A DNA stretch of 57,951 nucleotides, from assembly GCF_004355005.1 (NCBI RefSeq), contig NZ_SMSJ01000037.1:1-57951 (forward strand), read 5' to 3'. The number at the start of each line of letters is the position of its first letter. Within the stretch, counting starts at the first letter, position 1. Made by a program: the position numbers and the translations under genes. Below are positions 17,503 through 26,809 of this stretch, piece after piece. Source of the stretch: Dankookia rubra (GTDB lineage Bacteria > Pseudomonadota > Alphaproteobacteria > Acetobacterales > Acetobacteraceae). The notes below the pieces were generated by a model that ran no database searches, was not told the DNA's origin, and saw nothing but the letters and a program-made list of their open reading frames with translations.

Positions 17503-18067
17503 CGTGTGTCCGTGCCGTTCGGGCGGCTGTTATGCAGCGCAGGGAAGTGGCTGGCAAACGAACGTTTGTGCCGCGCGGAAAACCGGAATTTCAGGGAAAA
17601 GGTGCGCCGTCTACCTGCCCCAGGCGCCTTCGGCGGCCTTGTGCTGGCCGAGAAGGATGGGACAGCAGTCAAAAGGCCAGTTGGCACTCAGCACGTGGCG
17701 CCAAAGGGTCCTTTGATCGCGCATCAAGAGCCCGCGCCAGTGCCCGGCCACCCGCCCCACCCTGCTGCCGAAGCGCCCGGGGCGGGCGCCGGGGCGCCGT
17801 CGTGGGACCACGCTCAAACCCTTGTCGCACCAGCATTCTGCCGCGTCCGGGGCGTCGTGCCGGGGCGTTCGTGACGCGCTGCACAGCGCCTGTCCGGCCG
17901 CATTTCCAGCCCTGACAGCAGCCTCGCTGTGATGCCGCGGGTCTTGCCAGGAACCGTGACGCCCTGCGACGAGACACCCAGACGGGGGCTGATTTTGAAA
18001 AAAGGATTATTTGAAGTGAAAGCCTGTTCAAGGTAAATCAGCGTGGATTGGGGGAGGGGAGCCACCG
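17503..18067. other. Intergenic region upstream of the recombinase
   Basis: About 560 bases with no convincing gene on either strand. It has a short dyad, CAAACG AA CGTTTG, near 17553. The last 80 bases before 18068 are more AT-rich and probably hold the promoter of the next gene; a GGGGAGGGGAG Shine-Dalgarno precedes its GTG. Confidence 0.35.
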
Positions 18068-19225
18068 GTGTCGCTGCTGTCGAGCAAACGGCCTGACACG
18101 CCCCCACACCTCGGAGACCCGGCCCTGCTGGCGGCGCTGTCCGCGGCCAGCGCCGCGCTCGCGCGGCTCGACGCGGCCACCGCCCTGCATCCATTGCGGC
18201 CGGCCCTGCTGCACCGGACCCGGCTCGACGCGGCCCGGCGCCAGGCCGCCGCGGACGGGCACCTGATCGATCCCTGGCATCTCGCCGCCACGCTGGAAGG
18301 CCTGCCGCTGCGGGCAATGCGGGACAGCGAGTGGGTGAGGGACGCGGGTGCGCTGCAGGACGCTGCGCGCCTTGCCCTCGACTATCACCGCTGGCTCGCC
18401 GCACCCGACGCCGACGCGGAGGAGCAGGTCCTGGCTGCCCTGGCCGCGCTCGACGGGCAGCGCCCCTACGGCGTCCCGCTGCTTGATGCCGCCTGGGGCG
18501 CCTGGCTCTGGCTCGAGCGCGGCGGGACGCGCCCGCCGCTGCGCGCGGCCCTGGTGCGGCGCTGGGGCAGGGTGGGCGTGCTCCGCGCCCCGCTGCCGAT
18601 CACCGGGGCGGCCGCGCTCGGGCCTGACCAGTCCTGGGATCCGGCGCTCTGGGTCCGTAGCTTCCTGCGGGCGGTCGTCGCGGAGGCGGGGGCGGCGCTC
18701 GACCTGCTCGTCGAGATGGAGCGGCGATGGCTCGCCGCGCGGGCGGTGGTGGCCGCTGGGCGGCGCCGGACCTCGCGTGCGCCCGCGGCGGTGGACCTGC
18801 TTGCTGCCATCCCGCTCGTCTCGGCCACGACGCTGGCGGCTGCGCTGGAGATGTCGGTGAAGGCGGCCTGCGCCATTCTCGACGAGCTCGTCCGGCTAGA
18901 GGTCGCGGTGGAGGTGACGCACCGCCACAGCCGCCGCCTCTTCGGCCTCGCGGGCCTTGCGCCCCTGCGACAGGCGGCGGCGCCGCCGCGCCGGCCGCTG
19001 CCCGGGCGGGGGAGGGGCCGGCCACGCGAGGTGCCGGCCGTGATGGAGGAGCCTCCCGAGGTCCTGCCGTCGCTGCCGCGCGCCGGGCCGCTCGAGCGGC
19101 GGGCCTTCGACTACGGCGACCTGGAGGCGGCAATGCAGGCCATGGACGAGGCGATCCGGAGGGCGCGGGCCGGGCTCGCGCGGGTGGCCGGGACCGGGCG
19201 GGCCGACGACGACGCTGCGGGGTAA
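18068..19225 (+). CDS. RHE_PE00001/DUF1612-family protein with HTH
   Basis: A 385-residue protein of the family known as RHE_PE00001 (DUF1612/DUF1403), common on plasmids of rhizobia and relatives. Visible parts are ARRQAAADGHLIDPWHLAAT followed by LEGLP near residues 55-80, ALDYHRWLAAP, and a late helix-turn-helix-like part (LVSATTLAAALEMSVKAACA then ILDELVRL) that would bind DNA. Its end is Pro/Arg-rich. The function is unknown; the GTG start at 18068 follows a strong Shine-Dalgarno. Confidence 0.75.
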   Translation: MSLLSSKRPDTPPHLGDPALLAALSAASAALARLDAATALHPLRPALLHRTRLDAARRQAAADGHLIDPWHLAATLEGLPLRAMRDSEWVRDAGALQDAARLALDYHRWLAAPDADAEEQVLAALAALDGQRPYGVPLLDAAWGAWLWLERGGTRPPLRAALVRRWGRVGVLRAPLPITGAAALGPDQSWDPALWVRSFLRAVVAEAGAALDLLVEMERRWLAARAVVAAGRRRTSRAPAAVDLLAAIPLVSATTLAAALEMSVKAACAILDELVRLEVAVEVTHRHSRRLFGLAGLAPLRQAAAPPRRPLPGRGRGRPREVPAVMEEPPEVLPSLPRAGPLERRAFDYGDLEAAMQAMDEAIRRARAGLARVAGTGRADDDAAG

Positions 19226-20093
19226 GGGGCCTCGCGTGGCGGTCCGAAGTGACTGAGGTGACGACTGGGATGATGAGGCCAGGCGGCCGCGGACCAGGAG
19301 TGGTCCGGCGTTTCCAGAGGAGGTGGCCGGTCGGCGAGAGGCTGAGCCATAGGCAACGCCCTCAGCGATGCGCCGGCCCGATCCTGCGACCAGCGACACA
19401 GAGGTGCGGCGACGACTGCGTGATCCGCCTTCGATCCGGACCGCCGGATGGATCCATCACCGCGAGAGTGGCCCAGGCGTGCAGAGTCGCATGAATGAGG
19501 ACCCGGTCGCGCGATGCAGGCGCCAGTCTCACCATATCGGCGCCCGCAAGCACCTGACCCAACGCGCTTTCTCGTCGCATGAACTCGGAACCGCGAGACT
19601 GCGCGAGGGCAGGGGTGTCGTCGGGCGGGTTGTCATTGGACGGATCAGCGGCCTCCAGCGCGGCATACGCGGCGGTGGCTAGCGTACCTGGTGGCGGATC
19701 AAGCGGGGTCAGCCGCTGACAGGTGACTGCCAGCCTCTAGTGGACACTCACCCCCAGCCAATCCAATCCTGCTAGGCCTCAGTAACACAGAATGTGATCG
19801 GGTTTTCCATATTCCACGCATAAAGAGCGTTTTGTCGGATTGACTTAAAACTAACTCGGATCGCTATATATACCGGTGTTGACGGCGCATTCCGCGCCGA
19901 AGCCGCGGGATATGAAGGATGCAGCTTGCACCGCGTCATCAAGCGCTAAAGCGCCATCTTCCGGCCAAGAAGCGGCGTGCCGTTGCCTGTCCGGGGATGC
20001 GCTGTCGGCGCTGAGCCTCTCGGGCGCGCAGCGCCCCTCGCTTCATCACAGCCCTTGCTGACCGACGCGTCCGCGCGCCCGGGAGACAGACAC
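19226..20093. other. Long leader region before the sulfonate-type operon
   Basis: About 870 bases with no convincing gene. Bases 19226-19740 are GC-rich and unremarkable. Bases 19780-19880 are AT-rich and hold the promoter-like sequence listed separately. Confidence 0.4.
19840..19868 (+). promoter_or_regulatory. Candidate sigma-70 promoter of the 20-26 kb operon
   Basis: TTGACT, a 17-base spacer and GCTATA (with TATATA two bases further on) lie in the only AT-rich patch upstream of the operon, about 225 bases before its first gene. The long leader leaves room for a regulator site. Confidence 0.45.
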
Positions 20094-20315
20094 ATGCATA
20101 ATTCCCGCCCCATCGAGGTGCAGGGACGCTTCGTCGGCGTCGCTGTTACCCATGCCGCCGGCGCATTTGGCCCCCTTTGGCGCTTCGTAGCCACGGACCC
20201 CGTGGTCGAAGACCTCGACGGCGCCACATTCCCGAGCCCGTCAGAAGCCCAGCGCGTGGCAGGACTCGTGCTGGCCCGCAGCAGCGGTCAACCTACCGGA
20301 GGAGCGCGGCGATGA
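20094..20315 (+). CDS. Small protein at head of the organosulfur operon
   Basis: A 73-residue protein starting MHNSRPIEVQGRFVGVAVTH and containing AGAFGPLWRFVATDPVVEDL with SPSEAQRVAGLVLA. Its stop overlaps the next start in ATGA at 20312-20315, so it is translated with the operon. A GGGAGAC Shine-Dalgarno precedes the ATG. No known domain was recognised and it lacks Cys, signal peptide and membrane segments. Confidence 0.6.
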   Translation: MHNSRPIEVQGRFVGVAVTHAAGAFGPLWRFVATDPVVEDLDGATFPSPSEAQRVAGLVLARSSGQPTGGARR

Positions 20316-21463
20316 ACGCCCAGGCCACACCGCTTACGGCCCTGCCCGCGCTGCTGCCGGACATTGCAGCCGCCGCTGTGCGGCACGACCGCGAAGGCTC
20401 CTTCCCGCACGACAGCCTCGCTTTGTTGCGCAACGCAGGGCTTCCGGGGTTGACCGTGCCTGCCGCGCTGGGCGGCAGCGGTGCCGGTCTGCGGCTGGCG
20501 GCCGAGGCGGTGGCGCAGATCGGCGCCGCCTGCCCCGCGACGGCGCTGGTCCTGGCCATGCAGTATATCAAGCACGCCGCCCTCGCGCGCAGCCCGGCCT
20601 GGCCGGCGGCGCTGCGCCAGAGGGTGCAACGTGACGCGGTCACCAGGGGCGCGCTGATCAACGCGCTGAGGGTCGAGCCAGAGCTCGGCTCACCCACGCG
20701 CGGCGGCCTGCCCGCGACCGTCGCGCGCCGCACTGCCGAGGGTTGGCTCGTCTCCGGCCACAAGCGCTACAGCACCGGTATCCCCGGCCTCCACTGGCTC
20801 GAGGTGCATGGCCGCACCGACGAGGCCGAACCGCGCATCGGCACCTTTTTGGTGTCAGCCGAGGCGCCGGGCATCGAGATCGTCGAAACCTGGGACCATC
20901 TCGGCCTGCGTGCCTCCTGCAGCCACGACGTGCTGTTCCGCGACGTGCCGATCCCGGCGGAGCACGCCATCGGCTTGGCCGCGCCCGGCGTGGGCGCCGG
21001 GCCGGACGCGACGCAGATGGTCTGGAACACGGTGCTGGTGACCGCGGTCTATACCGGCGTCGCCCGCGCCGCGCGGGACTGGACCATCGGCTTTCTGCAC
21101 GCCCGCAAGCCGAGCAACCTCGGTGCGTCGCTAGCCACACTGGGGCGCGTCCAGGAATCGATCGGCCAGGTCGAGGGGCTGATTGCCGCGAATGCGCGCA
21201 TCGCTGAAGCGCTGGCCTTGGCGACCGATGCCGGCCAGCCGCCTTCCACCGCCGAATCCGGCGCGCTGAAGGTGGTGCTAGCGGACAATGCCGTGCGCGC
21301 GGTGGAGCTCTGCACGGTGCTGGCCGGCAATCACGCACATGACCGGGCCAACCCGCTGGAGCGGCACTGGCGGGACGTGCAATGCGCCCGCATGCACGCA
21401 CCGGCCGCGGATGCAGCGCATCTGGCAGCCGGCCGCGCGGCGCTGGCGGAGCGCGCGCCATGA
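20312..21463 (+). CDS. Acyl-CoA dehydrogenase-like flavoprotein (SfnB/DszC type)
   Basis: A 383-residue member of the acyl-CoA dehydrogenase fold. The N-terminal helical part reads LPDIAAAAVRHDREGSFPHD and GLPGLTVPAALGGSGAG; the middle beta part has GWLVSGHKRYSTGIPGL and ETWDHLGLRASCSHDVLFRD, which matches the WDxxGxRxTxS motif of the family. The C-terminus has GNHAHDRANPLERHWRDVQC, the helix typical of SfnB/DszC-type members. These are often flavin-dependent monooxygenase relatives used to obtain sulfur from organosulfur compounds. The operon neighbours support that role; the substrate is unknown. Start by ATGA overlap. Confidence 0.8.
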   Translation: MNAQATPLTALPALLPDIAAAAVRHDREGSFPHDSLALLRNAGLPGLTVPAALGGSGAGLRLAAEAVAQIGAACPATALVLAMQYIKHAALARSPAWPAALRQRVQRDAVTRGALINALRVEPELGSPTRGGLPATVARRTAEGWLVSGHKRYSTGIPGLHWLEVHGRTDEAEPRIGTFLVSAEAPGIEIVETWDHLGLRASCSHDVLFRDVPIPAEHAIGLAAPGVGAGPDATQMVWNTVLVTAVYTGVARAARDWTIGFLHARKPSNLGASLATLGRVQESIGQVEGLIAANARIAEALALATDAGQPPSTAESGALKVVLADNAVRAVELCTVLAGNHAHDRANPLERHWRDVQCARMHAPAADAAHLAAGRAALAERAP

Positions 21464-22410
21464 TCGCCCGCCGCCTGCTGCTGGGCGCCAGCCTCGCCGC
21501 GCCCTTCGTCACCCGGGCGCAGGGCTTCCCTGACCGACCGATCCGCTACGTCTCGCCCTTCCCGCCGGGGGCGACGAACGACAACGTCTCCCGCGTCATG
21601 ACCCGGGCGCTCGGGCCGCGGCTGGGCGTGCCGGTGGTGGTGGAGAACAAGGCGGGCGCCGGCGGCGCGGTGGGTGCCCGGCTGGTCGCGGAGGCGAAGC
21701 CGGATGGCCATACGCTGCTGAACGCCTCGGCCGGCAACCTGACCATCGCGCCGCATCTCTCGGCGGTCGGCTACGACCCACTGCGCGACCTGGCACCCAT
21801 CGCCTCGGCCGGCGAGGCCTACAGCCTGGTCGCGGTGCATCCCTCGGTCCCGGTGCAGACGCTGCCGGAGCTGATCGCCCTTGGCCGCCGGCGGCCCGGA
21901 TTCCTGAACTACAGCTCCGCCGGCATCGGCTCGGCCGGCCACCTGCGGGGGGCTCTGCTGGCTGACGAGGGCCGGTTCGAGGCGGTGCACGTGCCCTTTC
22001 CCGGCAGCGCGCCGGCGGCCAACAGCGTCGTCGCCGGCGATTGCCACCTCATCATCGACCCGATCGCCGCGCCGCATGTGCAGTCCGGCCGACTGCGGGC
22101 CTTGGCGACGCTCGGCCCGGACCGCTGGGACGCCTTCCCGGACCTGCCGACCGCGGGCGAGCTCGGCATCGGCCGCGAATGGCCGGGCAGCGGATGGTTC
22201 GGCCTTTTCGCGCCGGGAGGCACGCCGGAGCCGGTGATCGCCCGGCTGAACCGCGACTTCAACGACAGCCTGGAGGAGGCGGAGGTGGCTGCCGCGCTGC
22301 GCCGCTTCGGCCTGAAGCCGGAGCCGATCAGCCCCGCGGAGCTCGGCCGGCGCGTCGCCGCCGATCACGCCGCCATCGGTGCCGCGCTGCGCCGCCTCCG
22401 CATCGCCTGA
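21460..22410 (+). CDS. Bug/TctC-family solute-binding protein
   Basis: A 316-residue periplasmic receptor of the tripartite tricarboxylate transporter receptor family. A short signal peptide (MIARRLLLGASLAAPFVTRAQG) is followed by the family hallmarks FPDRPIRYVSPFPPGATNDN, VVVENKAGAGGAVGARLVAE and KPDGHTLLNASAGNLTIAP, with the conserved GIGSAGHL. No TctA/TctB membrane genes are in the window, which is common for orphan Bug proteins. Its place between a flavoprotein and a monooxygenase suggests it binds the same substrate. It overlaps the previous gene by ATGA. Confidence 0.88.
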   Translation: MIARRLLLGASLAAPFVTRAQGFPDRPIRYVSPFPPGATNDNVSRVMTRALGPRLGVPVVVENKAGAGGAVGARLVAEAKPDGHTLLNASAGNLTIAPHLSAVGYDPLRDLAPIASAGEAYSLVAVHPSVPVQTLPELIALGRRRPGFLNYSSAGIGSAGHLRGALLADEGRFEAVHVPFPGSAPAANSVVAGDCHLIIDPIAAPHVQSGRLRALATLGPDRWDAFPDLPTAGELGIGREWPGSGWFGLFAPGGTPEPVIARLNRDFNDSLEEAEVAAALRRFGLKPEPISPAELGRRVAADHAAIGAALRRLRIA

Positions 22411-22427
22411 ACGAGGAGACCTGTCCC

Positions 22428-23531
22428 ATGACCCATCCGCTGCAGTTCATCGGCATGATCGCGCATCGCGCGCAGTCCGAACTTCATCCACCCGCCGGCG
22501 CTGTGGTCGATCCCGATTACATCCAGCGCTTCGCCCAGGCGCATGAGGCGGCCGGCTTCGACCGCATCCTGGTCGCCTGGGGCAGCACCGCGCCTGATGC
22601 GTTGCTCGTCGCCTCGCACGCCGCTGCCGCGACAAGCCGGATCGGCTTCATGGTCGCGCACCGTCCCGGCTTCATCGCACCGACGCTCGCGGCCCGGCAA
22701 TTCGCCACCTTCGACCAGCTTTCGGGCGGCCGTGCCGCGGTGCATATCATCTCCGGCGGCAGCTCCGCCGAGCAGCGCAAGGATGGCGACTGGCTCGACC
22801 ACGCCGAGCGCTATGCCCGGTCGGAGGAATATGTCGCGCTGCTAAAGCGGCTCTGGACCAGCGACACGCCCTTCAGCCATGCCGGCACCTACTACCGCTT
22901 TGAGGAGGGTTTCGCCGAGGTGAAGCCGCTCCAGCAGCCGCATATCCCAGTCTTCTTCGGCGGGTCGTCGGATGTCGCCATCGACATCGCCGGCCGCATC
23001 GCCGATGTCTACGCCTTCTGGGGCGAGACCCTCGACCAGGCACGGGAGACGATCTCGCGCGTGCGGTCGAGCGTGGCCAAGGCCGGCCGCGACCCGGCGG
23101 CAATCCGCTTCAGCATGTCCTTCCGCCCCGTCCTGGCGGCGACCGAGGACGCCGCCTGGGCCCGCGCCGATCGCATCATCGCCCGCATCCGCGAATTGCG
23201 TGCGGACGCGGTTGGCTCTGGCGGGCGGAAGCCGGAGAGCATCGGCTCGAAGCGGCTGCTAGAGGCCGCAGCTGGCGGCCGAGTGCGTGATGCGCGGCTC
23301 TGGACAGAGGTGGCAGCCGCGGTCGGCGCCGGTGCCAATACCACGGCCCTGGTCGGCACGTCGGAACAGGTGGCGGATGCGCTGGCGGATTACCATGCGC
23401 TAGGCGTCGACACTTTCCTGATCCGCGGCTTCGACCCGCTGGAGGATGCGGTGCAGTACGGCGCCGAGCTGCTGCCGGCGACCCGCGCGGCGATCGCGGC
23501 CCGCGGCGCCATCGCGGTGGCCGCAGAATGA
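22428..23531 (+). CDS. LLM-class FMN-dependent monooxygenase, SsuD-like
   Basis: A 367-residue luciferase-like TIM barrel. SsuD homologues cleave alkanesulfonates with reduced flavin to aldehyde and sulfite. Key stretches are AAATSRIGFMVAHRPGFIAP, LSGGRAAVHIISGGSS, RYARSEEYVALLKRLWTSDT, AGTYYRFEEGF and VFFGGSSDVAIDIAGRIADV. GAGANTTALVGTSEQVADAL near the end is also typical. A GAGGAG Shine-Dalgarno precedes the ATG. No flavin reductase (SsuE) is in the window. The exact sulfonate cannot be told from sequence. Confidence 0.85.
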   Translation: MTHPLQFIGMIAHRAQSELHPPAGAVVDPDYIQRFAQAHEAAGFDRILVAWGSTAPDALLVASHAAAATSRIGFMVAHRPGFIAPTLAARQFATFDQLSGGRAAVHIISGGSSAEQRKDGDWLDHAERYARSEEYVALLKRLWTSDTPFSHAGTYYRFEEGFAEVKPLQQPHIPVFFGGSSDVAIDIAGRIADVYAFWGETLDQARETISRVRSSVAKAGRDPAAIRFSMSFRPVLAATEDAAWARADRIIARIRELRADAVGSGGRKPESIGSKRLLEAAAGGRVRDARLWTEVAAAVGAGANTTALVGTSEQVADALADYHALGVDTFLIRGFDPLEDAVQYGAELLPATRAAIAARGAIAVAAE

Positions 23532-23657
23532 TCACCTTCGACGACCCTCTCCGCAGGCGTCCGGCCTGCCGCGCCTGGCCGATGCCATATCCATTGCGCC
23601 GCCCGCAGGCTATCGCCGCGTGGGCCTCGCGCATCCTTCCGACCGGAGATGCCTGAG

Positions 23658-24734
23658 ATGAGCGAGACTTCCTCCCGCCGCACCCTGCTGCGCGCCGCAG
23701 GCGTGGCGGCCATGGCTGTGCCGGCCGGTGCGATGGCACCGCTCGGCTTTGCGTCACCCGATCCCTTCGCCGATGCGCCGATCTGCCGTACCGGCGCAAG
23801 CAGCCTCGCCGCGGCCGCGGCACCCGGGCCACGCCGCAAATTGAAGCTGACCTGGAACGCCAATGCGATCTGCGTCGTCGGTGTTCCCGTGGCCGCAACG
23901 CAGGGCATCTTTGAGCGGCATAACCTGGACGTGGAGCTGATCAACTTCGGCGGCTCCACCGACCAGCTGCTGGAGGCGATCGCCACCGGCAAGGCGGATG
24001 CCGGCGTCGGGATGGCGCTTCGCTGGCTGAAGCCGTTGGAGCAGGGCTTCGACGTGAAGATCACCGCAGCCACCCATGGCGGCTGCATGCGGCTCTTCGC
24101 CTTACCGGGCAGCGGCATCACGAAGCTGTCGGATTTCAAGGGCAAGGCCCTTGGCGCTTCCGACATGGCAGCGCCGGATAAGAACTTCTTCTCTATCGTT
24201 GCCGCCAAGCAGGGGCTCGACCCGGAGCGCGACCTTACCTGGCGCCAATTCCCCGCCGACCTCCTGGGCGAGGCGTTGAAGCGTGGTGACATCCAGGGCT
24301 TTGCGCTGGGCGACCCGCTGGCTTCGCTCATCCGCGACCGTGACGGCCTGGTCGAGGTGACCAACAACCTGGAAGGCGAGTACGCGGCTCGGTCCTGCTG
24401 CATTCTTGGCGTCCGTGGCAGCCTGGTCCGGCAGGACCGCGCCGCCGCTCGTGCCGTCACCGCGGCGCTGCTCGAGGCGCAGGAATGGGTGCATGCGCAA
24501 CCGGAGGCGGCGGCGGAGATCTTCGCGCCTTATGCCAGGGCACCTGTGCCGGCGCTGACGGCCATGCTGCGCAGCCACACCCATGGCCACCACCCGGTCG
24601 GCAGCGCGCTGCGCTTCGAGCTCGCCGCCTACATCGAAGAACTGAAACTGGTAAAGGTCATGCGGCCGAACACCGATCCTCTACGACTGTCGGACAAGAT
24701 CTTTGCCGATGTGCTCACGGGGGTGCCGGCATGA
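23658..24734 (+). CDS. ABC transporter substrate-binding protein, SsuA/NrtA type
   Basis: A 358-residue periplasmic receptor. The N-terminus SETSSRRTLLRAAGVAAMAV has a twin-arginine-style signal. The mature part reads KLKLTWNANAICVVGVPVAA, GIFERHNLDVELINFGGSTD then AIATGKADAGVGM, typical of SsuA/NMT1-like sulfonate, nitrate or taurine receptors. I chose the ATG at 23658 because GGAG is nine bases before it; the ATG at 23649 abuts that motif. The 3' end overlaps the permease start by ATGA. Confidence 0.85.
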   Translation: MSETSSRRTLLRAAGVAAMAVPAGAMAPLGFASPDPFADAPICRTGASSLAAAAAPGPRRKLKLTWNANAICVVGVPVAATQGIFERHNLDVELINFGGSTDQLLEAIATGKADAGVGMALRWLKPLEQGFDVKITAATHGGCMRLFALPGSGITKLSDFKGKALGASDMAAPDKNFFSIVAAKQGLDPERDLTWRQFPADLLGEALKRGDIQGFALGDPLASLIRDRDGLVEVTNNLEGEYAARSCCILGVRGSLVRQDRAAARAVTAALLEAQEWVHAQPEAAAEIFAPYARAPVPALTAMLRSHTHGHHPVGSALRFELAAYIEELKLVKVMRPNTDPLRLSDKIFADVLTGVPA

Positions 24735-25729
24735 GCGCGACGACACTCGGCGCGCGGATCGCCGCACCGGCCGCGCGGGCGCCCGTATGGCCTTCCGGCT
24801 GGGCTGCCGGTCTGGCCTGGATTGGCACGGCGGCGCTGATCTCGCTCTGGCCAGATGCCGACGACCTTGGCCGCACCTGGGAACTGGCGGCGCTGGCCGC
24901 GGGCTTCGGCGGGGCGATCCTGGTGGGCGCCGTCGCGGCGACCCTGCCGGCGCTTGCCCCCCGGCTCGCCCCGCTGCGCGCCGCCGGGCCCTGGCTGCTG
25001 GTGCTGGCTTTGGCACTGGCAGCCTGGGAGCTTGTCACCGCCAAGCTGGATTGGCTGCCGCGGCCCTTCTTCGCAGCGCCGCAATCAATCCTGGAAGTCT
25101 TCACCGATGACTATGCCCGGCTCGGCGAAAGCGTCGGCCGCAGCCTGCTGCTGGTAGCGCCGGGCTATGCGCTGGGTGCCGGGGCTGGTTTCCTGTTCGG
25201 TGTGGCCATGGGCTGGTCGCGCATCGTCGGCTATTGGGCACATCCAGTGGTGCGGCTGATCGGGCCGCTGCCAGCAACGGCTTGGCTGCCAATCGCCTTC
25301 TTCGCCTTCACCAGCAGCCGTGGCGCCAGCACCTTCCTGATCGCCCTGGCCAGCTTCTTCCCGGTGACCGTGCTGACCTGGTCGGGCGTCTCGGCGGTGT
25401 CCAAAGCCTATTACGACGTGGCGCGAACCATGGGCGCCTCACCCTGGTTCCTGGTGCGCAAGGTGGCGGTACCGGCGGCGATGCCCTCCGTCTTCGTCGG
25501 CCTCTTCATGGGGCTCGGCGCGTCCTTCAGTGTGCTGGTGGTGGCCGAGATGATGGGCGTGAAAGCCGGGCTCGGCTGGTACATGCAATGGGCTCAGGGC
25601 TGGGCGGCTTACGCCAACATGTACGCCGCGCTGCTGGTCCTGGCCCTGATGTGCTCCTCCGCCGTCACCCTGCTGTTCCGGCTGCGCGACCACTTGCTTT
25701 CCTGGCAGAAGGGGCTGGTCCGGTGGTGA
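24731..25729 (+). CDS. ABC transporter permease, SsuC type
   Basis: A 332-residue inner-membrane permease with about seven or eight hydrophobic segments. The N-terminal 100 residues add two segments beyond the usual 250-280-residue SsuC. The BPD_transp_1 core reads SVGRSLLLVAPGYALGAGAG, RLIGPLPATAWLPIAFFAF and KAYYDVARTMGASPWFLVRK, the last carrying the EAA-like loop that contacts the ATPase. It starts at ATGA over the receptor stop and ends in GTGA over the ATPase start. Confidence 0.88.
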   Translation: MSATTLGARIAAPAARAPVWPSGWAAGLAWIGTAALISLWPDADDLGRTWELAALAAGFGGAILVGAVAATLPALAPRLAPLRAAGPWLLVLALALAAWELVTAKLDWLPRPFFAAPQSILEVFTDDYARLGESVGRSLLLVAPGYALGAGAGFLFGVAMGWSRIVGYWAHPVVRLIGPLPATAWLPIAFFAFTSSRGASTFLIALASFFPVTVLTWSGVSAVSKAYYDVARTMGASPWFLVRKVAVPAAMPSVFVGLFMGLGASFSVLVVAEMMGVKAGLGWYMQWAQGWAAYANMYAALLVLALMCSSAVTLLFRLRDHLLSWQKGLVRW

Positions 25730-26484
25730 ATGGCGCCAGGCTGGACGTGCGCGGCGTCAGCCACGCCTTCGCGCTCGAGAAGCGGGCGCTGCGCGTGCTC
25801 GAGGATATCGACTTCACCGCCGAGCCGGGCGAGTTCGTCGCCCTTCTCGGTCCCTCCGGCTGCGGCAAGTCCACGTTGCTGCGGCTGGTGGCGGGGCTGG
25901 AGCCGCCAACTGAAGGTCGGCTGCTGGTGGATGGGAAGGAGATCACCGGCACCGATCCCAGCCGCACCGTCATGTTCCAGGACCCGACGCTGTTCCCCTG
26001 GCGCACGGTGCGCGGCAACGCCCAGCTGGGCCCCGAGGCCCGCGGCAGCTTGGCGGTGAATGCGCAACGCATCGAGGAAGCGTTGACACTGGTCGGCCTT
26101 GCCGGCTTCGCCGAAGCCTATCCGCACCAGCTCTCTGGTGGCATGGCGCAGCGTGCTTCGCTTGCCCGCGCCCTGGTGAACGAGCCGAAGGTCCTGATGC
26201 TCGATGAGCCGCTCGGCAAGCTCGATAGCCTGACGCGCTTGGCGATGCAGCGGGAGCTGGTCGCGCTGTGGGAACGCGAGCGCTTCACTGCCCTGCTCGT
26301 GACCCACGACGTGGAGGAGGCGCTGCTGCTGGCCGACCGCGTGCTGGTCCTCAGCGACCGCCCAGCTCGCATCCGCGCCGATATCCGTGTGGAACAACCG
26401 CGACCACGGCGACGGGATCAGCCAAGCCTTGTGGCACTGCGAGAGGAAATCCTGGGATTGCTCGGCCTGGCCGAGGCCGCATGA
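25726..26484 (+). CDS. ABC transporter ATP-binding protein, SsuB type
   Basis: A 252-residue ATPase driving import through the neighbouring permease. It has Walker A GPSGCGKST at residues 42-50, the Q-loop in VMFQDPTLFPWRTV, signature LSGGMAQRASLARAL, Walker B VLMLDEPLGKLD and the switch His in LLVTHDVEEAL. The start is GTG 25726, overlapping the permease stop; the 3' end overlaps the next ATG. It is full length, and all catalytic motifs are intact. Confidence 0.9.
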   Translation: MNGARLDVRGVSHAFALEKRALRVLEDIDFTAEPGEFVALLGPSGCGKSTLLRLVAGLEPPTEGRLLVDGKEITGTDPSRTVMFQDPTLFPWRTVRGNAQLGPEARGSLAVNAQRIEEALTLVGLAGFAEAYPHQLSGGMAQRASLARALVNEPKVLMLDEPLGKLDSLTRLAMQRELVALWERERFTALLVTHDVEEALLLADRVLVLSDRPARIRADIRVEQPRPRRRDQPSLVALREEILGLLGLAEAA

Positions 26485-26651
26485 CGGAGCAAGCAGCGGT
26501 GAGCATCCTGCTGACCACCTTAATCCTTCCCGCTGCCGTCCTGCTGCTCACGACGCAAGTAGCGCCGGCTATTACTCTCTCCTTCCTCGTCGCTGGGCTC
26601 GGCATCACGCTGCACGCCATGCTGCCGCCCCCGGTGGAAGAAGCCAGGTAA
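26481..26651 (+). CDS. Small membrane protein ending the ABC operon
   Basis: A 56-residue protein, mainly two hydrophobic stretches (VSILLTTLILPAAVLLLTTQ and APAITLSFLVAGLGITLHAM) and a short charged tail. Its ATG overlaps the ATPase stop in ATGA (26481-26484), the same coupling used by the other genes here, which supports it as real. It may be an accessory subunit of the transporter; no family is recognised. Confidence 0.55.
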   Translation: MTEQAAVSILLTTLILPAAVLLLTTQVAPAITLSFLVAGLGITLHAMLPPPVEEAR

Positions 26652-26809
26652 GCCATCCTCCTTGCTGCATTGGCAACCATGTGAGCGGCCAACGCACATC
26701 TTTCGGCGCCTCCCAATGCATGGCGATCCCAGGCAGTTGGTTTCGCGTCGCAAGCCCGGTCTGCACGCTTAGCGCAGCCAGGGCGGTGAGCTGGATGCGC
26801 GGGAGCCGG

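Noticed and set aside
18068-19225. RepA-like or partition role for the DUF1612-family gene
   Set aside because: It has a helix-turn-helix-like segment but no match to initiator or ParB domains, and iterons are absent around it.
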